Shown here: positions 50,600 to 60,204 of the stretch, one piece after another
Position numbering within the stretch: the stretch's first letter is position 1
Layout of the letters: the number at the start of each line of letters is the position of its first letter
Assembly: GCA_963701675.1 (NCBI GenBank)
Contig: OY969623.1
Span: 2,604,001 to 2,668,000, forward strand
DNA from: G963701675 sp963701675
GTDB taxonomy: Bacteria; Planctomycetota; Planctomycetia; Gemmatales; Gemmataceae
DNA: 64,000 bases
Direction of reading: 5' to 3'
The notes under the pieces: model-generated
What the model saw: only the letters and a program-made list of their open reading frames with translations
Database searches by the model: none
What the model was told of the DNA's origin: nothing
Position numbers and translations under genes: made by a program

Positions 50600-51667
50600 C
50601 TGTAGCCCTCCCGCCGTAGAGCGTGTCCTTGCGGGTCCAGGTGCCCAGGACCATCTCCGGATGGTTCAGGAAGTAGCGGTTGATCGGAACCTCTGCGCCA
50701 TCGATCTGAAGCGGCGCGGTGCCGAGCCAGTCGGGATCGGCGTGGCGGGGCGGCTCGCTTCGGCGCACGCTTGCGCAGGAACACGATGTCGGTCACGACG
50801 GCGGTGCCTTCCCGCTTGAACGCATCCGAGGGCAGGCGGATCGCTCCGACGAAATCGGCCTTCGCGGCCAGATACTCGCGGATGGCGGCATTCTGCTTGT
50901 CGAGCGTGAAATGCGACGTGACCAGCGCCAGCACGCCGCCGGGCTTGAGCGCGTCGACGGATTTGGCGAAGAAGTAGTCGTGCAGCGAGAGCTTCTGGCC
51001 GTGGTAGTCGAGCTTGAGGTCGGCGAACGGCACGTTGCCGATCACCGCGTCGATGCGGCCCTCGGGCAGCTTCGTGTCGCGGAAATTCTCGATGCGGATG
51101 TCGTGCTTCGGGATGGAGGGCTCTGGCGATGCGGCCGGAGATGGAGTCGAGTTCGACGCCGATGAAGCGGCTGCCGGGCGTGCCCTGGCTCATGAAGTTG
51201 CCGATGCCGCAGCCGGGTTCCAGGACGGTGGCGTGGTCGGGAACGCCCAGCCGGGCGATGGCCTCGTGCATGGCCGCGATGACGGTCGGCGAGGTGTAGA
51301 AGGCGTTGAAGGTCGTGCGCTTGGCACTGTCGTATTCTTCCGGCGTGAGCAGCGTCTGCAGCTCGTCGCCAAGCGCTTGCCAGCCGGCGTCCTTGTATCT
51401 GCCGGTGACCGGATCGGGGAAGATCGAAAGGGCGACGGGACCGAAACCACCGAAGCGAGCGAGCAGTTGCTTTTCGTCCGGTATCGCAGGGCGCTGTTCC
51501 TGCTCGATGGCCTTCAGCGTGCGGATCGCGGCGATGATGTCGCGGGCCTTCGCTTTCTCGCCGCTGGCGATCGGGAACGGCTTTGATTGTCGGGTCGGTT
51601 CCTCTGCTTTAGTGGAAATGAATGGCGGTGGTGTGTCAAACTGCAAACTTAACTGAGTGGCCATCAT
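50600..51667 (-). CDS. Methyltransferase segment of the methylase-helicase
   Basis: From MMATQLSLQFDTPPPF the frame gives DEKQLLARFGGFGPVALSIF, RTTFNAFYTSPTVIAAMHEA and the SAM-binding motif LEPGCGIGNFM. After a frame change near 51118 it continues as DAVIGNVPFADLKL, the IGNVPF being the catalytic NPPF-type tetrapeptide, then LHDYFFAKSVDALKPGGVLA and FKREGTAVVTDIVFLRKR. Two more frame changes (about 50757 and 50610) surround PDWLGTAPLQIDGAEVPINR. The order matches COG4646-type enzymes. Confidence 0.7.
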
Positions 51668-51692
51668 GGCGCGGTCTCCTTCTCCTGGCGTG

Positions 51693-51873
51693 TCCGGCCC
51701 CGCCGTCGGGGCTTTACGGCACGCCAGGGACTCAGCATCGAGCCGGGGCTCTGCTCGCGTAGCGACCGTGCCAGCGGAAAGTTGGGGGAGACCTTCAGGG
51801 GGAACCGGGTTTCCGCTTGCACGGCCCGGCGGGCTGAGTAGAGTGCCGTTGCTTAAGGCCCCAGGCGGGACCG
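51693..51873 (-). ncRNA. Structured 5' leader element, copy E1 (methylase-helicase gene)
   Basis: Lies between the SD of the methylase-helicase (ATG 51667) and the previous gene. Stems are given here in plus-strand notation. Terminal hairpin CCCCG/CGGGG at 51698-51711; CGGCAC/GTGCCG; ACTCAGC/GCTGAGT; CCGGG/CCCGG; and a long stem CCGTGC.AGCGGAAA capped by GGGAGACCTTCAGGG. The same architecture with compensating base changes is present at 62331-62509 and 63552-63730. The far end has GGCGGG, which can pair with CCCGCC of the terminal hairpin. Type of RNA unknown; a cis-regulatory leader is inferred. Confidence 0.75.
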
Positions 51874-51936
51874 GTGTGGCGGGAGGAGGATTGTCAGAGA
51901 GGGAATCGAACAGCGTGGGTTGGTTTCGTGATGCCT

Positions 51937-52254
51937 TCAGCCGCGCGACGTGTGATTGCGGATGAACGCCATCGCTGCGTGCAGGGAAAGCGGTTCGTCG
52001 TCGTTCGGATGAGACCCGGAGGGCAAACGATTCTCCAGTTCCTTGAGAGCTATCTCCAGCGCCTCGCCCGCGATCTGGCTCTGGTCGCTGCCCGGCCTCT
52101 CCCGGTCGAGCGTTTCCTTCCAGGCTTCGTGGCCGGCCTTCAGCTCCTTCGCGTATGCCTCCATTGTCGGCAGTAACCGGCGTGTCAGACGAAGCTGTTC
52201 GTGCAGTTCCGTCCGCTGCTGCAGGAGTTCGAGAACGATGGTCTTGTACTTCAT
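51937..52254 (-). CDS. Small mobile-element protein of unknown function, 105 residues
   Basis: Helical, charged protein (VLELLQQRTELHEQLRLTRR, LEIALKELENRLPSG), probably a coiled coil. ATG 52254 (MKYKTIV) has GGAG six bases upstream; the ATG two codons earlier would overlap that site. The upstream open frame is not coding. It is followed by the structured leader E1 and the methylase-helicase, and belongs to the same minus-strand run. Confidence 0.6.
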   Translation of the reverse strand: MKYKTIVLELLQQRTELHEQLRLTRRLLPTMEAYAKELKAGHEAWKETLDRERPGSDQSQIAGEALEIALKELENRLPSGSHPNDDEPLSLHAAMAFIRNHTSRG

Positions 52255-52444
52255 GGTCATCTCCGTTGGATGTTGAGTGTAGTGGTTTCTCAGGTTCGGG
52301 GGAACCGTCGAGTGGAAACAGGATAGGCTGGTCCCCTGAAGGTGATTTCCTGGGCATAGGTCAAGGGAGTGCCTCCGCCCGTGTTGCTGCGTTGCTCTGT
52401 TCGTTAAGTACGATGAGAGTGGTGGGAATGGGCCAGGACATTGG

Positions 52445-52651
52445 CTACCGTTCCCGGCCTCGGCCCCTGGCATCGGAGGGACCGAAAGCCTCTTTGAGAA
52501 CCTGGCCGGCGGCGATGCCCGTCATCACGATCATGCAGCCGAGCGCGACATATTGCATGACCATCGCGAGGCGCTCGTTGCTGCAATTCTTCGACATCAT
52601 CTGGGCCTGGGGGCCAAGCTCGTGAAGATGGTAGGTGGGCGGATGGGTCAT
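52445..52651 (-). CDS. Small single-span membrane protein, 68 residues
   Basis: A charged N-terminus (HELGPQAQMMSKNCSNERL) and one hydrophobic helix VMQYVALGCMIVMTGIAAGQ at about residues 30-50, then a basic tail. ATG 52651 follows GAGG. No family recognised; small membrane proteins of this kind accompany plasmid transfer regions. Confidence 0.5.
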   Translation of the reverse strand: MTHPPTYHLHELGPQAQMMSKNCSNERLAMVMQYVALGCMIVMTGIAAGQVLKEAFGPSDARGRGRER

Positions 52652-52676
52652 CGGTCGCCTCGGCTACGGCTGTTGA

Positions 52677-53117
52677 TTAGAACGGCACTTCTCGTCCGGC
52701 TTCGATGCCTTTGCCCTGCCGGACCATGTTGCGCACCTCCTGATAAAGCCTCTCAGCTTCGATGCGGGTGCTCATGGCGGATTCCGGTCTGACGGGCTGT
52801 GCCCATATCCTGTCTGCCGACTTCCATTCCCACCTTGCCTCGTGCATCTTGTCGAGGACGGCCTGGCTGGGCTTTTCGTCAAACTTGATCGCCATCTGAC
52901 GGTCGTCCTTGCTCTCAAAAAGCCGGACGCCGGCGAGGTAGTCGCCGGCGATGGGGAACGGGTCGGGAGCTGTTACCCGTTTCCTTTGTCCGACCTTCTC
53001 AGCAAAGCTCGGCCCATCCGCCTTGGCTTCGGCTGCTCGTGGTTCGGCGTTTGCGGTGGTGGTTTCTGGTGTGGAAGTTTCTGTAGATGTGTGATCTGGT
53101 GTGCGCTTGCGTGACAT
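52677..53117 (-). CDS. Mobile-element protein of unknown function, 146 residues
   Basis: Ser/Thr/Pro-rich disordered N-terminus (about 1-45), then a compact domain DPFPIAGDYLAGVRLFESKD, KFDEKPSQAVLDKMHEARWE and KSADRIWAQPV, then a helix RLYQEVRNMVRQGKGIEAGR. This domain is of the kind seen beside plasmid methylase-helicases; no activity can be assigned. ATG 53117 has AAGGAGG upstream. First gene of the run leading into the methylase-helicase. Confidence 0.6.
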   Translation of the reverse strand: MSRKRTPDHTSTETSTPETTTANAEPRAAEAKADGPSFAEKVGQRKRVTAPDPFPIAGDYLAGVRLFESKDDRQMAIKFDEKPSQAVLDKMHEARWEWKSADRIWAQPVRPESAMSTRIEAERLYQEVRNMVRQGKGIEAGREVPF

Positions 53118-53431
53118 GGTAGTCCTCCTTGACGCGACCTAGGGGAAGTGATTAACCCCTATTAAGGCAGATATTAACATACTTTCATATCGCTGCGCAA
53201 TAGGCTGGCCGCGGGTTTCCGCGTGTTGACATGCGAAAAAGTGAGGATTTCTGCCGCTTGTCGAGTGTTGACACCTAGCAAAGCCGCAGAAATGCTGGTG
53301 TCTCACGACTTGAATTTTGCGTAATACGCGGGCTTGAAATGGACTTTGCTCGGCCCGCTTGGCAACCATCGTCTGCATTGTTTAAGAGGCCGCACGCTGA
53401 CTGCCATCGCCACGGGATTTCGGCCGCATCA
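53118..53431. other. Spacer between the mobile-element genes and the TIR gene
   Basis: About 310 bp, A/T-richer near 53150-53200. No gene or clear promoter seen. Confidence 0.4.
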
Positions 53432-54532
53432 TTAGAATGGAATCTCCGTCTCGGCTGGCTTTGCAAACGTTAGCTCGTTGTGCACATCGATCCATTCTTT
53501 TCCTGTCCACTTCGTCAAGAGGGGGCAAAGTAGGTGTCTCCCCTTCAGCGAATTTTTGTTTTGACTATTGGCTCGATAGGCCGCGAGTATTCGCTCCACC
53601 TGGTTCACGCTGAGGTCCGGAAAAGTCGACAATAGGTGCTCAACTTTCCATGCTGAATCTGCAAGATCCGCCGATTCCGCATAGGCTGCCAGAGCACACT
53701 CGAATAGTCGGGATTTGTCCGTAAGCCGCTTTCTGAGCAGATGGAAAGTCTTTAGGGCAATGCTATTTGTATCCGACCAGCCACAACCGCCGAGTCCTTG
53801 GCCCTTACCCATGAGACCATATGGATCAAGGCCCATTCTGACCGCGATAAGCGGAACGCCCCGTCCGATTGCGACTCCTACTTCTTGGTCTGTCCAATTG
53901 CTTTCGTGAAAATCCGGGGTAAGCAACGCCACAAGCGCATCCATGCTGAAAAGAGCACGCTCTATTTCTCGCTGCCACTCCTGCGTGGGTTCAATATCCT
54001 CATGGGCGACGAATGCAGCGACTCCGCAGCGGGCGAACGATTGCTTAAGCTGCGAAGTTTGAACTTTGACAGTCGCTTTGTGGCTGAGAAACACGCGAAC
54101 ATGGTAAGAGCCCCATAGCCGTTGAAGCGCATCGGCTGGTACCGAATGCGACGACACGGGCGGTCGGTAAACTCCTGATTCTTCACGCCACCGGTCGTGT
54201 TCGGTGGTGATCATTTCAATGAACACTTTGCTGACGTATTCATTCTGGCTGCCGTTGAGCTTGTTCAAGTCTGTGACAATGCGAGCTTGGAGTTCTTCCC
54301 TCGCCTCCGTGACCCGCAAGAAAATGTCCTCGGGAACCGTTAGCGTTATTGCGTGACCGTACGTGCCGCCGTTCCAGTTGTCGTATTCCCATTCTTCGTG
54401 GATTGAGACGACTCCATTCACGATGGTCTCACGCAGCAGATTCTCTTCTGTCCGTTCGTAGACGCGGTTAAGCGTAGCGAGATACGAATCTACCCGGCCC
54501 GGTAGTTCGAATTGGGTTTCACCGTGTGCCAT
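53432..54532 (-). CDS. TIR-domain protein, probable NAD-degrading defence effector
   Basis: 366 residues. An N-terminal domain (1-125; EEWEYDNWNGGTYGHAITL, LQARIVTDLNKLNGSQNEYV) is not recognised. A TIR domain follows at about 143-240: HVRVFLSHKATVKVQTSQL, GVAAFVAHEDIEPTQEW, MDALVALLTPDFHESNWTDQ and EVGVAIGRGVPLIAVRM. The Glu in WTDQEVG (about 217) fits the catalytic Glu of TIR NADases. The C-terminal 120 residues are helical. Bacterial TIR proteins cleave NAD or make signalling nucleotides upon phage attack. No ThsA or CBASS partner is adjacent, so it may be a single-gene system. It stands apart from its neighbours but lies 8 kb from AbiE. Activity is inferred. Confidence 0.75.
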   Translation of the reverse strand: MAHGETQFELPGRVDSYLATLNRVYERTEENLLRETIVNGVVSIHEEWEYDNWNGGTYGHAITLTVPEDIFLRVTEAREELQARIVTDLNKLNGSQNEYVSKVFIEMITTEHDRWREESGVYRPPVSSHSVPADALQRLWGSYHVRVFLSHKATVKVQTSQLKQSFARCGVAAFVAHEDIEPTQEWQREIERALFSMDALVALLTPDFHESNWTDQEVGVAIGRGVPLIAVRMGLDPYGLMGKGQGLGGCGWSDTNSIALKTFHLLRKRLTDKSRLFECALAAYAESADLADSAWKVEHLLSTFPDLSVNQVERILAAYRANSQNKNSLKGRHLLCPLLTKWTGKEWIDVHNELTFAKPAETEIPF

Positions 54533-55261
54533 GCTTGACCCATTCCTCCTAGCGCGGCCATCGCCGCGACCACGGGCTTACGAATGACACGGCGTTTTGC
54601 TAATTCCAGTAGTTACGATCCACTGAAAGCAAATGTCATGTCGACGAACATCCGCCTCACGAAAAAATTCGCCTAGCCGATTGTAGCCACGTTGAGGTGT
54701 CATGATCGAGTGATTTTCAAGCGGAGCGGGTGTAAACCGAGGGCGTTGCTAGCGTCTGGCCATCTGCATTTTGCATGATTTGTTGGGCTTTGAATGCGAT
54801 TGGGGCATCGCTTCCATTGGTCGGCCGCCGAGTCACTATCGCCCCGAATTTCCGGCGCGGGGCCCAAACTGCGGCCACGGATGCCGCAGGTTGGGAAGCC
54901 GGAAATTCGATGAGGCGGCCACCCGCATTAAGCAAACACCATGCCTTTCTGCGTGGTGTCCAGGTCTCTAGAATGTACCGGACTTGAGCGTTTGGTGACT
55001 GACAGCAATATGGCGATGGTGGCGGCCTTTCGGAAAACCCCGGTGAATCTAGACCCATCCTGAAGCATGACGGAATTTTGAGTCTTAACCCGATGCAAAA
55101 CGCCCTGCGATGGCGGAAGTTTGGGAGGCAGATAGATTTGACGGCGGATTCGCGTTGAAACGGGGCTTACTCTGATAAGCCGACGTGGTCGAATACCCCA
55201 GGGTGATCCACCACGTCGGCTTTTTTTCATCCGCAATACAGGTACTCAAGGCACGTGTAAC
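54533..55261. other. Intergenic region with a degenerate repeat
   Basis: 730 bp. A minus-strand frame (54717-55058) exists but is not supported by start signals. Positions about 54841-54930 are roughly 70 percent identical to 59535-59645, so the two flanks of the surface-protein gene share a decayed sequence. Confidence 0.4.
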
Positions 55262-58200
55262 ATGAACAATCTTCGTGGTCTTTCCTCTCGAAACACCCAT
55301 CAGCACGAGCATCGCCACTCTCCACGCCGTGCTGGCTTTTACCGGCCGTTGGTTGAACTTCTGGAAGCCCGCGTCCTGTTGGCTTCGGACTTTGGCGACA
55401 TCCCGCTTTCTTACCCGACTCTGCTGGCCGAGAGCGGGGCCGAACACGTCGCCACTGGTCCCACACTTGGTGCCAACCGCGATACGGAAGCCGATGGCGT
55501 GCATTCGGCGGGCGCGGACGGCGACGACACGACCGGCAGCCCCGACGACGAAGACGGTGTGACGTTTGGCACGATCCGAGCCGGCGCACTGAGTGCGACC
55601 GCGACGGTCAACGTGCAAGGCGGCTCGGCCCAGCTGGATGCCTGGATCGATTTCAACGGAGACGGCGCATGGGGCGGGCCGCTGGAACAGATCGCCGACC
55701 GCGTGGCGGTAGTCACGGGCAACAACACGATCACATTTGACGTGCCTGGTTGGGCCGCGGACGGGACGACCTATGCCCGGTTCCGGTTGAGCACTGCCGG
55801 CAATCTGGGCGTGGGCGGCCCGGCGACCGACGGCGAAGTGGAGGACTACGCGGTGACGGTCCAGCCACCGAAGGCGGCCTGCGGCTGCTTCAAGGGCCCG
55901 AATAACATCAGCACCGCCGCGGACGGGGCTTACAGCGTGTTTGCAGCCGACGTGGACGGCGACGGCGACACCGACGTCCTCTCCGCGTCCATCGTTGACG
56001 ACAAGATCGTCTGGTACGAAAACAACGGCAGCCAGAACTTCACCGCCCACCTCATCAGCAACGCCGCAAACAGGGCCCAGGCCATCTTTGCGGCGGACGT
56101 GGATGGCGACGGCGACACCGACGTCCTCTCCACGTTCAGCAATGTGACGACAAGATCACCTGGTACGAGAACGACGGCAGCCAGAACTTCACCGCCCACA
56201 CCATCACCACGGCCGCGGACTTTGCCTACAGCGTGTTTGCGGCGGACGTGGACGGCGACGGCGACATCGACGTCCTCTCCGCGTCCGACAATGACGACAA
56301 GATCGCCTGGTACGAGAACGACGGCAGCCAGAACTTCACCGCCCACACCATCAGCACCGCCGCGCTCCAAGCCAAAGGCGTGTTTGCGGCGGACGTGGAC
56401 GGCGACGGCGACACCGACGTCCTCTCCGCGTCCTACGGGGACGACAAGATCGCCTGGTACGAGAACGACGGCAGCCAGAACTTCACCGCGCACACGATCA
56501 CCACCGCCGCGGACGGGGCCCGGAGCGTGTTCGCGGCGGACGTGGACGGCGACGGCGACACCGACGTCCTCTCCGCGTCCCAGGGTGACGACACGATCGC
56601 CTGGTACGAGAACGACGGCGGCCAGAACTTCACCGCCTCCATCATCACCACCGCCGCGAACGGCGCCCACAGCGTGTTTGCGGCGGACGTGGACGGCGAC
56701 GGCGACATCGACGTCCTCTCCGCGTCCTACTCTGACGACAAGATCGCCTGGTACGAGAACGACGGCAGCCAGAACTTCACGCGCCCACACCATCAGCACC
56801 GCCGCGGACGGGGCCCTCAGCGTATATGCGGCGGACGTGGACGGCGACGGCGACATCGACGTCCTCTCCGCGTCCTACTCTGACGACAAGATCGCCTGGT
56901 ACGAGAATGTGACTTCGGACTTCGGCGACGCGCCGCTTCCCTATCCGACGCTGCTGGCCGAGAACGGGGCCGAACACCTCGTCCCCGGTCCAACGCTCGG
57001 GGCGAACCGCGATATGGAAGCCGACGGCGTGCACTCGACGGGTGCCGACGGGGACGACACCACGGGCAGCCCCGACGATGAAGACGGCGTGACGTTCGGC
57101 ACGATCCGGGTCGGCAAGGTCGGGGCGACGGCTGACGGTCAACGTGCAGGGCGGCTCAGCCAAGCTGGATGCCTGGATCGATTTCAACGGCGACGGTTCA
57201 TGGGGCGGGCCGCTGGAGCAGATCGCCGACCGTGTGCCGGTGGTCGCGGGCAACAACACGATCACGTTCGACGTGCCCGAGTTGGGCCGCGGATGGGACG
57301 ACCTATGCCCGTTTCCGGCTGAGCACCGCCGGCAACCTGGGCGTGGGCGGCCCGGCGGCGGACGGCGAAGTCGAGGACTACGCCGTGACGGTCCAACCAC
57401 CGACGGCGGCCTGCGGCTGCTTCATTCCCCACACCAGCCGCGTCGCGGACGGGGCCATCAGCGTGTTTGCGGCGGACGTGGACGGCGACGGCGACATCGA
57501 CGTCCTCTCCGCGTCCTACCTTGACAACAAGATCGCCTGGTACGAGAACGACGGCAGCCAGAACTTCACCCAGCACATCATCACCACCGCCGCGAACGGG
57601 GCCATCAGCGTGTTTGCGGCGGACGTGGACGGCGACGGCGACACCGACGTCCTCTCCGCGTCCGAGGATGACGACAAGATCGCCTGGTACGAGAACGACG
57701 GCAGCCAGAACTTCACCGCCCACACCATCAGCACCGCCGCGGACAGGGCCCGGAGCGTGTTTGCGGCGGACGTGGACGGCGACGGCGACACCGACGTCCT
57801 CTCCGCGTCCTTCTATGACGACAAGATCGCCTGGTACGAGAACGACGGCAGCCAGAACTTCACCGCCCACACCATCAGCACCGCCGCCGACGGGGCCCGG
57901 AGCGTGTTTGCGGCGGACGTGGACGGCGACGGCGACACCGACGTCCTCTCCGCCTCCGCATTCGACGACAAGATCGCCTGGTACGAGAACGACGGCAGCC
58001 AGAACTTCACCCCCCACACCATCAGCACCGCCGCGGATGGACCCTTCAGCGTGTTTGCGGCGGACGTGGACGGCGACGGCGACACCGACGTCCTCTCCGC
58101 GTCCCGATCGACGACAAGATCGCCTGGTACGAGAACGACGGCAGCCAGAACTTCACCCCCCACACCATCAGCACCGCCGCCAACGGGGCAAGGCAGGTGT

Positions 58201-58818
58201 TTGCGGCGGACGTGGACGGCGACGGCGACATCGACGTCCTCTCCGCGTCCCTCTATGACGACAAGATCGCCTGGTACGAGAACGACGGCAGCCAGAACTT
58301 CACCGCCCACACGATCAGTACCGCCGCGGACGGGGCCTCCAGCGTGTTTGCGGCGGACGTGGACGGCGATGGCGATCTCGACGTCCTCTCCGCGTCCCGC
58401 TTTGACGACAAGATCGCGCTGGTACGAGAACCGCCTCCAGAAGGCCGGCCTGCAATCGGAGGACGCGCCTGATCCGACCATCACGCCACTCCCGATTCCA
58501 CCCCCGCCGGGTCCTATCGGCCGAACGGCACGCTTCGGAGCCGCGACCGACTGGCAGCAGTCGGCTTCCCCGCTCCCCAACGGTCGCGGCTCGGAGATGA
58601 TCTCGCCGTTTGCGGCGGCATTCGATGATTACGCGTTCGACGCTGACGGGAAGCCGCGACGTGCATGGACGCTGGGTGCGGTAGAGAAGCCCGAAAGCAT
58701 GGAATCGCTGAACATGTTTCCCGGCGATTTACGGCTGTTGGATGACGTATTCGCCGCTGGCGGACTTTGGACTTGCCCGAATCTTCGCCTCGGGCGAAAA
58801 ACCGATCGATCATCGTAA
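55262..58818 (+). CDS. LEPR-XLL-type FG-GAP/VCBS-repeat surface protein with GEVED domains, interrupted by frame changes
   Basis: Exported protein of about 1180 residues when frames are joined. The N-terminus has LVELLEARVLLASDFGD (LEPR-XLL variant). Two copies of one architecture follow: a GEVED-type beta-sandwich (SDFGDIPLSYPTLLAESGAE to DGEVEDYAVTVQPP), then seven 49-residue FG-GAP repeats with the calcium-binding motif AADVDGDGDTDVLSA and DDKIAWYEND. The second copy starts near 56910. A C-terminal tail after YENRLQKAG is unlike the repeats. Frame changes lie near 56143, 56782, 57130, 57285, 58105 and 58415; comparison with neighbouring repeats shows each is one base added or lost. Probably a Ca-dependent adhesin or structural protein. 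Confidence 0.75.
55937..56910 (+). repeat. Seven tandem 147-bp FG-GAP-coding repeats, first block
   Basis: Repeat unit 147 bp (49 residues) with markers GCGGCGGACGTGGACGGCG and GACAAGATCGCCTGGTACG. Starts of successive GTGTTTGCGGC markers are about 147 bp apart. The first copies are slightly diverged (GCAGCCGACG), the others nearly identical. Confidence 0.85.
57460..58440 (+). repeat. Seven tandem 147-bp FG-GAP-coding repeats, second block
   Basis: Same unit as in the first block, period about 147 bp, separated from it by a second GEVED domain. The high identity between blocks suggests recent duplication or gene conversion. Confidence 0.85.
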
Positions 58819-58839
58819 GAGTACGAAGGATAGTGCGAC

Positions 58840-59247
58840 GTGTTTGTCGAAAGCGGAGAGGGTGAAGGCGGGCTCTCACAGGTTAACGACAACAGCGGCG
58901 CCGGCAACGGCGGCGGCATCTACGCCTACCTAAATGTCACCTTGGACGGGGCGCCGTTCGGGACGACGGGCCAGCCGAGCAGCGCGGGCGGGGACGGCGG
59001 CGGCCTCTGTACGGCTACAGGCCACTTCTACATCCAAGAGGGCTCATTGGTCGAAGGAAACACCGCGGGTCGCCATGGCGGCGATGCGTGGGGCACTGAA
59101 CACGGAATTGTTGAAAACAGCACCGTCCGCGGCAACCTCGCCAATGATGACGGCGGCGGTATCGACATGGAAAACTTCCAAAGCCTCTTCATTGATATGA
59201 GTCTCACTGAAGCCAATGAGTCGGGCATGGCGGCGGCGTCTTTGTAG
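58840..59247 (+). pseudogene. Fragment of a Gly-rich beta-helix (Pmp-like) protein
   Basis: About 135 codons encode AGNGGGIYAYLNVTLDG, SAGGDGGGLC and STVRGNLANDDGGGIDM, repeats typical of planctomycete polymorphic-outer-membrane-type beta-helices. No signal peptide or LEPR-XLL motif and an abrupt end (SGMAAASL) indicate an internal remnant of a larger gene. It follows the surface protein gene by 22 bp. Confidence 0.6.
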
Positions 59248-60204
59248 TCAACGCCGAAAGTTCCACGACAGCACTTTCCCATCCAATGAATCGTGGAGTA
59301 AGGGCGGAGGTTTTCAGCCTGCTGTGCCGACGCGCAAACGAGCTTTTTCCTGCAATCAATGAGCTTCCGACGGATCTACAAATTCGCTGCTTAGCGCTAC
59401 GCTCACGGCGAGGACTTATTTAGCTTTCGAGACCCCCTGGTGGGTTTTGCATACACAGGGTAACCTCGCATGGGATGTCGCGGCTACGCCGATATCATCA
59501 TCACCGATGGCTAGACCGTGTGGATCGCCCTGTGGACTGCCGCGGGTCATCGCCCTGGATTTCCGGAGGCAGGAACCAAGGTGCGGTCACGGATGCCGTA
59601 GCTTGGGCAGGCCGGCAATCCGAGAAGGCGGCGACTCGCGCAACTTTGAGCCATCTGGAGCGGGCGGTTCCCATGATAGAACCGGCTGGAACGGTTCCAG
59701 TGAACCTATGCAGTGCATAGGGAAGACGTCTGCTCTAATTGCGCGTTGTCAAGCATCATATTCGAGAGATGCATTTCCCACGGATTTCGGCGCGTGAGAG
59801 GCGGAAGCTGCGGACCATTTGATTGTGGCGTCACACCGCCTGTATGTGGGGTGGCATCCCTATCCGCGAGCGAACGGGCAGGCCACCCCGTGGTCAGGGG
59901 TTCCATCTAGTGTGCGCAGTGGCTTCAGGCGTCGATGCGACTGCGGCTTTTCTATCGGACTCCCTGTCTCGATAGTCTTGTTGCCTGATGATTGGAGAAC
60001 CGTTCTGCTCTTCGAGGTCATGGCGCTTGCCAGCCTTCAGGATACGGTCTGGTTGAGGCAGGGGTACGATCTGTCACGCGCGGTAACGGGTAGTTCTGTT
60101 CGCCAGCGTCTTCCGCGTACTCTCCTGAACCTCGTTTTCTCCTTTCACCTTGCCTGCGGCCAGGGTTGTGGATTCCTGGCGGCCGACCTCTTGATTGCCT
60201 CGGA
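59248..60204. other. Decayed intergenic DNA
   Basis: About 950 bp with only short open frames. The stretch near 59535-59645 resembles 54841-54930. A plus-strand frame (59819-60217) overlaps the IS110 transposase end and is not supported. Confidence 0.4.

Larger units (their letters stand above)
46528..51667 (-). pseudogene. Adenine-methylase/helicase of plasmid and ICE type, broken by about ten frame changes
   Basis: One gene of about 5.1 kb that would encode some 1700 residues. It starts at ATG 51667 (or 51664) with GGAG eight bases upstream and ends at 46528 (RQTADQGPCLP). Reading across frames gives, in order, an N12-class N6-adenine methyltransferase, an SF2/SNF2-like helicase and a long helical C-terminus. 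Such proteins occur on plasmids and integrative elements; they may protect or remodel element DNA during transfer. Coding is intact between the breaks and no in-frame stop is needed, so single-base errors or very recent decay are likelier than old loss. The 5' leader carries the structured element at 51693-51873. Confidence 0.75.

Noticed and set aside
51667..52357. Methylase-helicase starting upstream at 52357
   Set aside because: The upstream part of the frame is a shadow of the 105-residue gene and of leader E1; ATG 51667 has a clear SD.
55937..58440. CRISPR-like spacing of repeats
   Set aside because: The 147-bp units are contiguous coding repeats without spacers; no cas gene is present.
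55085..58580. Very long open frames on the minus strand opposite the FG-GAP gene (for example 55930-56856 and 57813-58580)
   Set aside because: They consist of repeats such as VLAAVVLVPGDLVV that are the antisense of the 147-bp coding repeats in high-GC DNA; no start signals, while the plus strand has the coherent domains.
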